Origin: an uncultured Acidimicrobiales bacterium
GTDB lineage: Bacteria > Actinomycetota > Acidimicrobiia > Acidimicrobiales > SZUA-35
DNA: 37,876 nucleotides
Assembly (NCBI GenBank): GCA_937922785.1
Contig: CALAJQ010000032.1
Location: 1-37,876 of the forward strand
Direction of reading: 5' to 3'
Shown: one piece after another, positions 8,674 through 16,700 of the stretch
Layout of the letters: every line of letters begins with the position of its first letter
Numbering within the stretch: position 1 is the stretch's first letter
Program-made: the position numbers and the translations under genes
The notes under the pieces: model-generated
What the model saw: the letters and a program-made list of their open reading frames with translations, nothing else
The model's database searches: none
Told to the model about the DNA's origin: nothing

Positions 8674-8922
8674 AATTCCCTTTCCCAAGGATTCTCTCCC
8701 CACCTACATGTGGGCAACCAAAGAAGGCTAGCCAAACCGTTTTGTTTTTGTGTGGCATGGGCCAAAAATCGGCTCAGCCAGCGGGGTTAATTGTTTAAGC
8801 TCGCTGTGTTTTCGGCGATTTTGCGAAGTTATGACAACGGGTGTGGTTTAGGCGGAAGGCGGCCACACTGGTTAGCTAACAAAACCAGTGCACCTCTGGT
8901 GAGGCACTTATTCTGAGGCTTA
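8674..8922. promoter_or_regulatory. Divergent control region between importer operon and reductase/monooxygenase operon
   Basis: This 249-bp gap contains the outward promoters of both operons, so the two sets of genes can be controlled together. An inverted repeat CACTGGTT / AACCAGTG (8866-8873 and 8883-8890, 9-nt spacer) contains the palindrome GTTAGCTAAC at its centre-left and lies 33 nt before the reductase start. A second small symmetric site, AAAC-C-GTTT at 8735-8743, looks like half of a LacI-family operator. No -10/-35 pair could be assigned with confidence. Confidence 0.4.
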
Positions 8923-9825
8923 ATGACTGATTCAATAGTTGATGGGAGTCCCCGCAAAGTCGGGGCTCATGAGGTTGGACCCCTCGCTTGTGGTCTTTGG
9001 CGATTTGTCGATACCGACGTGGCCACATGCACCGGCGTTATCGAAGCGGCTCTCGATGCAGGGATGAACCTGATCGACAACGCCGATGTCTACGGATTCG
9101 ATTGGGGCGGCACCGGGTTCGGTCTGGCCGAAGAAAATCTGGGGCGGGTGCTTGCGGCTTCCCCAGGACTTAGGGACCGAATGGTCATTGCCACCAAGGG
9201 CGGAATCTTGCCTCCACTCCCCTATGACTCAAGTTCGGCCTACCTTCGCACAGCTGTTGAAGGCTCGCTGACTCGCATGGGAATTGACCACATTGACGTC
9301 TATCAGATCCACCGACCCGACATGTTTAGCCACCCCGCCGCCGTTGCAGAAGCACTTGACGCAATGGTGACCGCAGGCAAGGTCGGCGCTGTGGGAGTTT
9401 CCAACTACACAGTTGCCCAGACGGCGGCGCTTAACTCGTTCCTAGAAAACAAACTCGTCTCGATTCAGCCTGAGTTCTCTGCCACACATTTGGATCCAAT
9501 GCGTGACGGCAGCTTTGACCTAGCCATGCAGCACGGGATGACTCCGCTGGCCTGGAGTCCCCTTGGCGGTTCCAAACTGGCAACTGGCGAAGGAGTATCG
9601 GCCGAACTGCTTGCGGTTATGGATCGACTTGCCGAACGTGAAGGCGTCACACGCTCCGACGTAGCAATCGCATTTGTGTTGGCTCACCCATCTCGACCGG
9701 TTGCAATCTTGGGCACACAAAACCTGGAGCGGATTGCCGCAGCGCCCGCAGCGCTCAACGTCTCGCTTAATCGCGCCGATGTCTATGAAATTGTTGCCGC
9801 TTCTGAAGGAGTTCCTCTGCCATGA
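8923..9825 (+). CDS. Aldo/keto reductase (YdhF/SmoB-like; candidate 6-oxo-sugar reductase)
   Basis: A 300-residue NAD(P)H-dependent aldo/keto reductase with the catalytic tetrad in its usual places: D52 and Y57 in NLIDNADVYGF, K92 in ATKGG, and H130 in QIHRPD. Later motifs GVSNYT, PLAWSPLGG and LGTQNLERI bind the nucleotide cofactor. By general resemblance it belongs to the YdhF-type group, which also contains SmoB, the reductase that turns 6-oxoglucose into glucose in oxidative sulfoquinovose breakdown. It overlaps the following SsuD-type monooxygenase by ATGA; reductase followed by monooxygenase is the smoB-smoC order. GAGG upstream of the ATG serves as ribosome site. The fold assignment is secure; the substrate is inferred from context. 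Confidence 0.9.
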   Translation: MTDSIVDGSPRKVGAHEVGPLACGLWRFVDTDVATCTGVIEAALDAGMNLIDNADVYGFDWGGTGFGLAEENLGRVLAASPGLRDRMVIATKGGILPPLPYDSSSAYLRTAVEGSLTRMGIDHIDVYQIHRPDMFSHPAAVAEALDAMVTAGKVGAVGVSNYTVAQTAALNSFLENKLVSIQPEFSATHLDPMRDGSFDLAMQHGMTPLAWSPLGGSKLATGEGVSAELLAVMDRLAEREGVTRSDVAIAFVLAHPSRPVAILGTQNLERIAAAPAALNVSLNRADVYEIVAASEGVPLP

Positions 9826-10907
9826 CAGATCATCTACCTGAGATCTCTTGGTTCTCGGCATTGTGTGATGACGATTATGAGTACCTCGGTGTTCCAAACC
9901 CGGACCTTCAGTCTTCTTGGGAACACTGCAGAGACATCGCCCAAGCCGCAGACCGCAACGGCTTCGACAACATCTTGCTGCCGTCGGGCTACACGCTAGG
10001 TATCGATGCACCGGCCTTCGCAGCCGCAGTGGCCAGCCACACCGAAAACATAAACTTGTTGTTGGCGGTGCGGATGGGCGAACTTTGGGTGCCCCAGCTT
10101 GCCCGTCAGCTGGCGACCATCGATCAGATGTGTGGCGGTCGGCTGACCATCAACATCATTTCCTCCGATCTGCCTGGCCAAGCCATGGAGTCAGAGCCTC
10201 GCTACCAGAGGACGATTGAATACATGCAGGTTCTGCGCAAGCTGCTTGACGGTGAGTCTGTTGACTATGACGGCGAGTTCGTCAAGCTGAAGCTGGACCC
10301 ACCACGCCTCCGCACAGTCAGCGGCAAGTGCCCACCTTTCTACTTCGGAGGATTCTCGCCCGCAGCCAAAGAAACCGCCGCTGCAGAATCTGACGTATTC
10401 CTAACCTGGCCCGACACTGTTGCCTCAGTTGGCGAGACCGTTGCCGACATGACCGAGCGAGCAGCCAAGCACGGCCGCACCTTGGCCTATGGCCTTCGTT
10501 CACACGTGATTGTGCGCGAAACCGAAGACGAAGCGATGGCATCTGCAGACCGCTTGATCTCAAAACTCGACGCAGAGACCGGGGCGGCCATCAAGGGCCG
10601 CTCGCTAGATACCCAATCTGCCGGCGTCAACCGACAGGTCGCTTTGCGAGAAGCAGCAGGCGATGACGGATTCGCCGAACCCAACTTGTGGACTGGCATT
10701 GGCAAGGCTCGAAGCGGCGCTGGTGCTGCAATCGTGGGAGACCCAGACCAGGTACTGGCGAAGCTCAAGGCCTACCAAGAGGTGGGAGTCAGTGCTTTCA
10801 TCTTGTCGGGATACACCCATATCGACGAGTGTGACCTGTTCGCAAAATACGTTCTGCCAAACATCGAACACGCCCCTTACAAGCCAACCTATGAGGCAGC
10901 ACAGTGA
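9822..10907 (+). CDS. SsuD-type FMNH2-dependent monooxygenase (candidate sulfosugar desulfonase)
   Basis: The 361-residue product is a luciferase-like (LLM) flavin monooxygenase most similar to alkanesulfonate monooxygenase SsuD. The SsuD active-site residues known from the literature fall at the same numbers: R226 and H228 in LRSHVIVRE, R297 in ARSGAGAAIVGD and Y331 in SGYTH. The SsuD cysteine near position 54 is not conserved. Such enzymes use reduced FMN and oxygen to cleave a C-S bond, releasing sulfite and an aldehyde. With a preceding aldo/keto reductase to reduce that aldehyde, the likely substrate is a sulfonated sugar such as sulfoquinovose (SmoC role). A flavin reductase is needed as partner, and none is in the window. 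The gene overlaps both neighbours by 4 nt. Confidence 0.88.
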   Translation: MTDHLPEISWFSALCDDDYEYLGVPNPDLQSSWEHCRDIAQAADRNGFDNILLPSGYTLGIDAPAFAAAVASHTENINLLLAVRMGELWVPQLARQLATIDQMCGGRLTINIISSDLPGQAMESEPRYQRTIEYMQVLRKLLDGESVDYDGEFVKLKLDPPRLRTVSGKCPPFYFGGFSPAAKETAAAESDVFLTWPDTVASVGETVADMTERAAKHGRTLAYGLRSHVIVRETEDEAMASADRLISKLDAETGAAIKGRSLDTQSAGVNRQVALREAAGDDGFAEPNLWTGIGKARSGAGAAIVGDPDQVLAKLKAYQEVGVSAFILSGYTHIDECDLFAKYVLPNIEHAPYKPTYEAAQ

Positions 10908-11986
10908 GCCAGATCTCAGCGTCAGAAGAAGTTCGCTACGGGATCATCGGATCCGGAATGATGGGCATAGAGCACATCGAGAACATCAAGGCAATTGATG
11001 GTGCCCGAGTGACTGCCATCGCTGACCCGCACGTGCCCTCTCAGGAATCGGCAGTCGAAGCTGTGGGTGGTCCCATCGAAGTTTTTGGCGACTACAACGA
11101 CATGGTGGCGTCGGGAGCCTGCGATGTGTTGGTGGTAGTTACCCCGAACTTCCATCACATTGAAGTTCTGCGAGACACTTTGGGCGCCAACATGCCCATG
11201 CTGCTTGAGAAGCCGCTGTGCACCACAATGGAGGACTGCAAGGAAGTTCTTCAACTTGCTAAGGGCCGCACCGCTCCTATCTGGATGGGTCTTGAGTATC
11301 GATACATGCCGCCTGTAGCCCGGCTGCTTGATGTTGTTCGATCCGGCGTGCTTGGCAACACAAAGATGATTGCGATACGAGAACACCGTTTCCCATTTCT
11401 TGAAAAGGTCGGCGACTGGAATCGATTCAGCGCCAACACCGGCGGCACGTTGGTTGAGAAAACCTGCCACTTCTTTGACCTGATGAACTTGATCGCCGAC
11501 GCAAAGCCAGTTGAGGTAATTGCCTCAGGTGGTCAGGACGTAAACCACTTGGATGAGACGTACGACGGTAAACAAAGTGACATCTTGGATAACGCTTACG
11601 TGATAGTGCAATACGACAACGGCGTTCGGGCCATGTTGGACTTGTGCATGTTCGCCGAGGCAACCTTCAACCAGGAAGAGATTTCAGTGGTTGGCGACTT
11701 AGGCAAAGCTGAAGCTCTAATTCCCGAAGACGTTGTCCGAGTAGGTATCCGAGGTGAGCACAGCTTTGGCATGGTTCGGCGTGAAGTTGTAGCTAACAAT
11801 GCTCCTTATGTTGGTCATCATCATGGCTCCTCCTATATCGAGCACACGCTGTTCCTCGACTGCATCCGTAACGGCACTACTCCCGAGGTTGGCCTTGAAG
11901 AAGGCATGGCTTCGGTTGCGGTCGGCGTTGCGGCACACATGAGCATCGACGAGGGCCGCACAGTCAAGATGAGCGAGATTCTGTAG
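10904..11986 (+). CDS. Gfo/Idh/MocA-family NAD-dependent oxidoreductase (candidate GH188-like sulfoquinovosidase)
   Basis: A 360-residue protein with an N-terminal Rossmann fold (GIIGSGMMGIEH, 13-24), the family motif EKPL (102-105) and a C-terminal segment GGTLVEKTCHFFDLMNL typical of the Gfo/Idh/MocA superfamily. The GTG start overlaps the monooxygenase stop (GTGA). Members may be sugar dehydrogenases, but the same fold includes NAD-dependent glycosidases, among them the GH188 sulfoquinovosidases found in sulfoquinovose gene clusters that lack a classical GH31 enzyme. The absence of a GH31 gene and the coupling to the SmoB/SmoC-like pair make that role attractive here. Fold is sure; glycosidase versus simple dehydrogenase cannot be decided by eye. 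Confidence 0.88.
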   Translation: MSQISASEEVRYGIIGSGMMGIEHIENIKAIDGARVTAIADPHVPSQESAVEAVGGPIEVFGDYNDMVASGACDVLVVVTPNFHHIEVLRDTLGANMPMLLEKPLCTTMEDCKEVLQLAKGRTAPIWMGLEYRYMPPVARLLDVVRSGVLGNTKMIAIREHRFPFLEKVGDWNRFSANTGGTLVEKTCHFFDLMNLIADAKPVEVIASGGQDVNHLDETYDGKQSDILDNAYVIVQYDNGVRAMLDLCMFAEATFNQEEISVVGDLGKAEALIPEDVVRVGIRGEHSFGMVRREVVANNAPYVGHHHGSSYIEHTLFLDCIRNGTTPEVGLEEGMASVAVGVAAHMSIDEGRTVKMSEIL

Positions 11987-11999
11987 CTACCATCTGTTG

Positions 12000-13385
12000 A
12001 TGGATGCCCTCCCAGAACGGCAGATTTTCAGTAACCGGACCCTGAACCTTCGAAGCGTTCAGACAATCGGTTACGACATGGACTACACCCTCATTCACTA
12101 TCACGTGAGTGAGTGGGAACAAGCTGCGTTCCGTCACGCCATTGAGAACCTGGAGGCTCAGGGCTGGCCAGTAGCAGGAATGACCTTCGACCCTGACGCG
12201 TTCACTCTCGGCTTAGTGTTTGACCTCGAGCTTGGCAATCTTGTTAAGGCCACACGATTTGGGTTTGTGATCCGGGCGGTGCACGGTGGAACCGAGTTAT
12301 CGTTCAATCGACTGAAGGCCACCTATTCAGATGTTGTGGTTGATCTAAGCGAAGAGCGCTTCCAGTTCATGAACACGCTGTTCGACTTGTCTCACGCCAG
12401 CATGTGGTGTCAGCTCGTCGACCTCTTTGACCAGGGCAAGCTGCCACAGGTACAGAGCTACCGCGAGTTGAACAGCGCGATCCGTGACGCGCTCAGCGAG
12501 ATTCACATTGCCGGCGCCTTGAAGGCTGAGATCGTCGCTGACCCCGAGCGATTCGTTGACCTTGACCCGATGGTCGTCCAAACCTTGAAAGACCAGCAGG
12601 CAGCGGGCAAGAAGCTGGCGCTGATCACGAACTCCGAGTGGTCCTATACCCGTCAGATGATGAGCTACGCGTTTGACCGCTATTGCGACGAGGGCACTTG
12701 GCGTGACCTGTTCGACTTAGTGATCGTGTCTGCGGCCAAGCCGCGTTTCTTCTCCGACATGAGCCCGGTCCACCGTGTCGCCGATGAACAGAACTCATTG
12801 TTCACTTCCCACAGCGGAATGCTGGAACCAGGGTCGGTTTATGTGGGCGGCAACGCCCGCCTCGTAGAAGAGAGCCTCGGTCAGACCCGCTCGGAAATTC
12901 TTTACGTGGGCGACCACTTGTTTGGCGATGTACACGTAACCAAGAACGCCTTGCGCTGGCGCACGGCCTTGGTCGCCCGTCGGCTTGAAACCGAGATACG
13001 GGCTCTTCTGGATGCCGCAGATGAACAAGACGAGCTAACCGACCTAATGAAGGACAAGGTCCTAATTGATCGCTGGCAGGCTCGTCTTCGTATGGCCCGG
13101 TTAAGTGACTCCTCTGACGAGTTGGCCGATCAACTAAAGGCAGTGACCGCCGACGCGGTAGCGATGGACCGCGAAATCGCGATACTGGCTCAAGCGTCGT
13201 CGAACCTGGGCAACGCCAAGTGGGGTCAGTTGATGCGGGCCGGCAGCGACAAGAGCCTGTACGCCCGCCAAGTTGAGAAGTACGCGGACGTCTACATGTC
13301 TCGAGTCTCGAACTTCATCTACGAAACACCCTTCGCCTACCTAAGAGCCGCCCGCCTAACCCTCCCCCACGACCTCGCCCATTAG
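12000..13385 (+). CDS. HAD-superfamily 5'-nucleotidase (cytosolic purine 5'-nucleotidase II-like)
   Basis: The 461-residue product carries HAD motif I as GYDMDYTLIHY (nucleophile D26, acid D28), a motif II region LALITNSEWSYT and motif IV VGDHLFGDV, all in the pattern of the HAD-IG 5'-nucleotidase family (PF05761). These magnesium enzymes dephosphorylate purine nucleotides in the cytoplasm. A TTG three bases upstream is also in frame, but the ATG at 12000 is the natural start. It follows the Gfo/Idh/MocA gene by only 13 nt and may be read with it, although the function seems unrelated. The stop codon runs directly into TAGGGGGTCA, the left end of repeat family B (see the stub at 13383). Confidence 0.9.
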   Translation: MDALPERQIFSNRTLNLRSVQTIGYDMDYTLIHYHVSEWEQAAFRHAIENLEAQGWPVAGMTFDPDAFTLGLVFDLELGNLVKATRFGFVIRAVHGGTELSFNRLKATYSDVVVDLSEERFQFMNTLFDLSHASMWCQLVDLFDQGKLPQVQSYRELNSAIRDALSEIHIAGALKAEIVADPERFVDLDPMVVQTLKDQQAAGKKLALITNSEWSYTRQMMSYAFDRYCDEGTWRDLFDLVIVSAAKPRFFSDMSPVHRVADEQNSLFTSHSGMLEPGSVYVGGNARLVEESLGQTRSEILYVGDHLFGDVHVTKNALRWRTALVARRLETEIRALLDAADEQDELTDLMKDKVLIDRWQARLRMARLSDSSDELADQLKAVTADAVAMDREIAILAQASSNLGNAKWGQLMRAGSDKSLYARQVEKYADVYMSRVSNFIYETPFAYLRAARLTLPHDLAH

Positions 13386-13392
13386 GGGGTCA
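13383..13392 (+). repeat. Possible stub of repeat family B at the nucleotidase stop codon
   Basis: TAGGGGGTCA includes the TAG stop of the 5'-nucleotidase and matches the outer end of family B, as at the stop codons of the CaiB and DoeB genes. The rest of the repeat is not present. It may be a decayed copy or chance. Confidence 0.3.
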
Positions 13393-13426
13393 TTCATTCT
13401 GGCGTCCGGCGAACTCTGAGTCGGTG

Positions 13427-13927
13427 TTACTCGCTCGTTAGATCGAATTCAGAAACGACTACGCAGAACTCATCGTCTATCGAGTTCGAGCTGTAGTCGA
13501 TGTTGATGTTCATCGGTTGGCCGTATTCGCCGTAGGCAACTTCAACGGTCTCGGCGTTTTGGGTATCGGCAATTACAGCGAACAGGCGGTCGACTGTGGC
13601 AACTTCGAGCGGAAGCGTTCCGGCTATCAATACGATTTCTTCACCGGTCACAGCAATGGTGACATCGCCTTCGGTTATCCAACCGTTCTCGCCACAGCGA
13701 GACTGGTAAGTCATCTCATAAGTCTCGGACTTGCGCGACTCCCAAAGCTCTCGGTTGACATCTAGGTCGGCAATTGTTTTGCCCCAGGTATCGGAGGGTA
13801 CGACGCCTTCGGATGTTGTCGTCGTCGAAATTCGCTCGCTCGATACCGCCACTTCGCCATTCGCGGCGCAGGCTCCCATCAGAAGTAGCCCGGCAGCAGC
13901 AGCGGTTTTCAAGACTGTGGTTCGCAT
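13427..13927 (-). CDS. Lipoprotein of DUF6174 type, function unknown
   Basis: From the ATG at 13927 the product has 166 residues with a lipoprotein signal ending at C20 (LLLMGAC), so it should be anchored outside the cell membrane. The mature part has W48-like and tyrosine-rich segments, a TIAVTGEEIVLIAG strand, VDRLFAVIAD, and a C-terminal GEYGQPMNINIDYS stretch. This order resembles DUF6174 proteins, which are small secreted or lipid-anchored proteins without known function. The open frame extends upstream into repeat A1, but the signal peptide marks the true start. It is convergent with the 5'-nucleotidase (41-bp gap) and divergent from the membrane-protein operon. Confidence 0.75.
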   Translation of the reverse strand: MRTTVLKTAAAAGLLLMGACAANGEVAVSSERISTTTTSEGVVPSDTWGKTIADLDVNRELWESRKSETYEMTYQSRCGENGWITEGDVTIAVTGEEIVLIAGTLPLEVATVDRLFAVIADTQNAETVEVAYGEYGQPMNINIDYSSNSIDDEFCVVVSEFDLTSE

Positions 13928-13970
13928 GGACTTAGGACGTTCCCTAGCGCAACATGGTTCCAATCCTCCG

Positions 13971-14047
13971 AAATTTCTGCTGGGGGTGACAATTATTGTC
14001 ACCCCGGGCTGACATTTGGGAAAAATGTCACCTGGGGCAGAAATTTG
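13971..14047. repeat. Family A repeat, locus A1 (double hairpin between divergent genes)
   Basis: Outer arms AAATTTCTGC (13971-13980) and GCAGAAATTT (14038-14047) are perfect inverted copies. Inside are two hairpins: a 23-nt perfect palindrome GGGGTGACAAT-T-ATTGTCACCCC (13983-14005), and GACATTT / AAATGTC (14011-14017, 14023-14029). The locus can be read as two inverted copies of one unit of about 35 bp. It lies between the starts of the lipoprotein gene (13927, minus) and the membrane protein gene (14071, plus). Confidence 0.8.
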
Positions 14048-14070
14048 GGAGTCCATGTACTGTTGGGCTG

Positions 14071-14538
14071 GTGGAACAGTTCGATTCGCCGCCGCCTCCA
14101 GGTCCGTTTGCACCGAGGCTGAGCTCTGGATCACAGACCGCTCCGTTCAGGCCAGGCGCGTACTTTTACGTTGCATTCTTTGGCGGCGCGATTGCGCTGG
14201 GGGTAGTTGCACTAATGAACCTCGGCCGGTTGTCCAAGGTGACTAACTTGCCGCAGAAGACCTACGCCGTCCTCGCCCTTACTGCTGCCGCTGCTGTGGC
14301 CTTTCTGCTAGTTGCACCAGAGGACTTGATGGCCACAACCCGCAACGTGCGCCTGGGATTGCGAATGATCGCAGTTGCAGGATCGATTGCGCTTTACCGA
14401 TTCCACAAGGGCCCGGCGCTCGGGGCGTTGAAGTCAGACGGTGAGTACACATCGATGTGGAAAGCCATCGGCTGGATCATCGCCGCTTCGATCGCCCAAG
14501 GCCTGCTCGTGGCACCATTTGTGTTGGCCCGAACCTGA
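14071..14538 (+). CDS. Four-helix membrane protein of unknown function, first gene of TPR/AAA operon
   Basis: The GTG at 14071 gives a 155-residue protein with a proline-rich N-terminus (about 30 residues) and four hydrophobic segments at about 31-51, 64-82, 95-110 and 131-152. No family is recognised. The reading frame is open further upstream, but only through repeat A1, so the GTG after that repeat is the better start; its ribosome site is weak. The stop overlaps the ATG of the following TPR protein as TGATG, and that gene overlaps the AAA ATPase gene, so the three are made together. This suggests a membrane complex served by the ATPase. Confidence 0.72.
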   Translation: MEQFDSPPPPGPFAPRLSSGSQTAPFRPGAYFYVAFFGGAIALGVVALMNLGRLSKVTNLPQKTYAVLALTAAAAVAFLLVAPEDLMATTRNVRLGLRMIAVAGSIALYRFHKGPALGALKSDGEYTSMWKAIGWIIAASIAQGLLVAPFVLART

Positions 14539-15392
14539 TGGATCCACACTTGTTACTAGCGAGCCAAGCGCTCGACCGAGGCAATGGCGCAAGAGCTCTT
14601 AGCCACCTTGACAGTGTCACTGACTTTTCTGATCCGGAGGTGTTCCGGCTTCGAGCTGCAGCGCTGATTAGCAGTGACCGTTTCGCTGAAGCCGAGGACT
14701 CGGCACGGAGGGGACTCGAACTCGCTCCAGGCAATCGACTTTTACAGATGGAGTTGGCCCGTAGTCTTTCGAATCAGGACAAGAATGCCGAGGCCGAACG
14801 AGTCCTTATCACCGCACTCAACCAGGCACCGGAAAACCTGCCGCTCCTGACCCAATATGCCTGGCTACTTGCTCATTCTGGAGATGCCGTCGGGGCTCAT
14901 GCTGTTATGGACAGAATTCCCGGTGACGTACTTAACGGACATCCCTCGACGCTGGCCCTGCAGGGCTACGTGGCCTTGATCGAAGGCAGACAACGCAGCG
15001 CAAGGCAGTTCCTGAACCAAGGCATGGCGATGGACCCCGAATCGGTGAGTACCAGAATGTTGCTAGCGCTTGAGAACTCCCTAGACGACAAGCCAAGGAG
15101 CTCGGCTGACAACATGTTGGCCGCAGCCATGCTGGACCCAGAGATGGCAGGCGAGTACGGCAGGGAGGCCCGCTATATCCAACATCCGCTGTTGGCGCCG
15201 GCCCGGCTAATCGGCCGAATCGGCCCGGCCAAGCTGTGGCTGGCCTTTATCGTGGTGATCTACCTCGGCCCTCAGGTATGGCCCGGCATCCCGCTGGGAC
15301 CAATCCTTGTGGCTTACTTTGCGCTGGTGATCTACTCGTGGACGGTGCCGTGGTTGTTACGTCGGTGGATGATTTTTAGGGGTCAGCTGTGA
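14538..15392 (+). CDS. Tetratricopeptide-repeat protein with C-terminal membrane anchor
   Basis: The 284-residue product has an N-terminal helical region built of TPR-like repeats, for example ALSHLDSVTDFSDPEVFRLR, RFAEAEDSARRGLELAPGN and AEAERVLITALNQAPENL, followed by more degenerate repeats up to about 200. Two hydrophobic helices near residues 233-253 and 257-278 anchor the C-terminus, with a basic tail (RRWMIFRG). TPR arrays bind other proteins. The gene starts within the stop of the membrane protein gene and its own stop overlaps the GTG of the AAA ATPase (GTGA). A structural or adaptor role in a membrane complex with the two neighbours is inferred; the exact system is not recognised. 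Confidence 0.85.
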   Translation: MDPHLLLASQALDRGNGARALSHLDSVTDFSDPEVFRLRAAALISSDRFAEAEDSARRGLELAPGNRLLQMELARSLSNQDKNAEAERVLITALNQAPENLPLLTQYAWLLAHSGDAVGAHAVMDRIPGDVLNGHPSTLALQGYVALIEGRQRSARQFLNQGMAMDPESVSTRMLLALENSLDDKPRSSADNMLAAAMLDPEMAGEYGREARYIQHPLLAPARLIGRIGPAKLWLAFIVVIYLGPQVWPGIPLGPILVAYFALVIYSWTVPWLLRRWMIFRGQL

Positions 15393-16588
15393 GTAAGCAA
15401 GTCGATGCATTGCGAAGCGTTTTGGCTGGTCAACCAGACAACCACGAGGTGCGGCGAATGCTGGCTGGGCTGCTGGTCACCGAAGACCGACCGGTCGAAG
15501 CCGTGGCCGAGTATGTCGCACTAAGCGAAGCACAGATGCTGGATGAGACCGAAGCGAACTATGCGGCGTCGCTGGCCTTGTCACTCGATCTGGCCGAGTC
15601 GGCGAGGCGGATATTGTCGACCGCAACGGGGGGCACTGCGGCGGAGGCGGTTCGAGAAGGACCAGCTGAAGTGAGAGGTACAGACTTCATCGACGACTCG
15701 ACCGACACCATAGGTTTCGCTGACGTTGGAGGTTTGAAAAAGGTCAAGAAGGTCATCAAGCGTCTAATTATCGACCCGCTTGCGAGGCCGGAACTGTTTG
15801 CAAAGTACGGCAAATCTGCGGGCGGTGGTGTCTTGCTTTACGGACCCCCAGGATGCGGCAAAACTTTGATCGCTAGGGCAACTGCAGGCGAAGTAGGACT
15901 GCCCTTTTACAACTTGAGGATCGAAGACATCGTTGACCCTTACTACGGAGTCAGCGAGCAACGGCTGGCTCGAGCGTTCGAGGCGGCTCGTGAACTTCGC
16001 CCGTGCATTCTGTTCATCGACGAACTTGACGCTCTCGGCTACGCCCGGTCGAATCAGAACTCCGAGCGTGCCCGCTCTTTGGTGGAAGTTCTGTTGCAGC
16101 AGCTCGACTCGGTTGATTCTGACAACGAGGGAATGCTGGTGCTGGCCGCCAGTAACGAGCCCTGGGACATAGATGGGGCCCTGATGCGACCCGGCAGATT
16201 CGACCGAACGATCTTTGTTCCACCGCCTGACGACGACGCCCGCGCTGCCATTCTCAATGCTGGATTAGCCAAGACTCCAACTCAGGGTGTGAACATCAAG
16301 AACTTGGTGGGTCGTAGTGCAATGTTAAGCGGCGCCGATTTGCGGGAGCTAATTGACCGAGCGCTTGATGAGGTCTTGGACGAGGCGCTAAGCAGCGGTT
16401 TGGAGCCACCTCTTACTCAGAAACACTTCGACCTTGCATTCGAGGACATGCGGGCCACAAGCCTGCCCTGGCTCCAACGAGCGCGCAACCATGCCGAGTT
16501 TGGCAATGTTGGCGGCAGGTGGGACGACCTCGAGGCGTATCTCAAGACCAGAGCTGTGGCCAAGGAGTTGAACCGAGGGGGCCGCTAG
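15389..16588 (+). CDS. AAA+ ATPase with N-terminal TPR-like region
   Basis: A 399-residue classical AAA ATPase. The first about 80 residues are helical and TPR-like (LRSVLAGQPDNHEVRRMLAG). The ATPase core follows: FADVGGLKKVKK (110-121), Walker A GPPGCGKT (152-159), a pore-loop-like segment DPYYGV (183-188), Walker B ILFIDELDAL (D211, E212) and the second region of homology NEPWDIDGALMRPGRFDR with arginine fingers R270 and R273. The core resembles Vps4/FtsH/CDC48-type unfoldases but has no protease domain. It probably remodels a protein substrate, with the co-encoded TPR membrane protein as adaptor or target. A chaperone, assembly or secretion role are all possible. Confidence 0.9.
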   Translation: MSKQVDALRSVLAGQPDNHEVRRMLAGLLVTEDRPVEAVAEYVALSEAQMLDETEANYAASLALSLDLAESARRILSTATGGTAAEAVREGPAEVRGTDFIDDSTDTIGFADVGGLKKVKKVIKRLIIDPLARPELFAKYGKSAGGGVLLYGPPGCGKTLIARATAGEVGLPFYNLRIEDIVDPYYGVSEQRLARAFEAARELRPCILFIDELDALGYARSNQNSERARSLVEVLLQQLDSVDSDNEGMLVLAASNEPWDIDGALMRPGRFDRTIFVPPPDDDARAAILNAGLAKTPTQGVNIKNLVGRSAMLSGADLRELIDRALDEVLDEALSSGLEPPLTQKHFDLAFEDMRATSLPWLQRARNHAEFGNVGGRWDDLEAYLKTRAVAKELNRGGR

Positions 16589-16700
16589 CTGCCTCCGAGC
16601 ACTGGTGTCGAGAACGGTGTTTCGATGAGCGGTTACGTGGAATAGGCGGCTCGTACCCGTTGTTTCAGTTGTGAGAAGTGACCCGAACTTAGGAGACATC

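Noticed and set aside
13996-14070. N-terminal extension of the four-helix membrane protein
   Set aside because: It is encoded only by repeat A1 sequence; the GTG at 14071 follows the repeat.
13928-14134. N-terminal extension of the DUF6174-like lipoprotein
   Set aside because: The extension runs through repeat A1, and the lipoprotein signal peptide begins at 13927.
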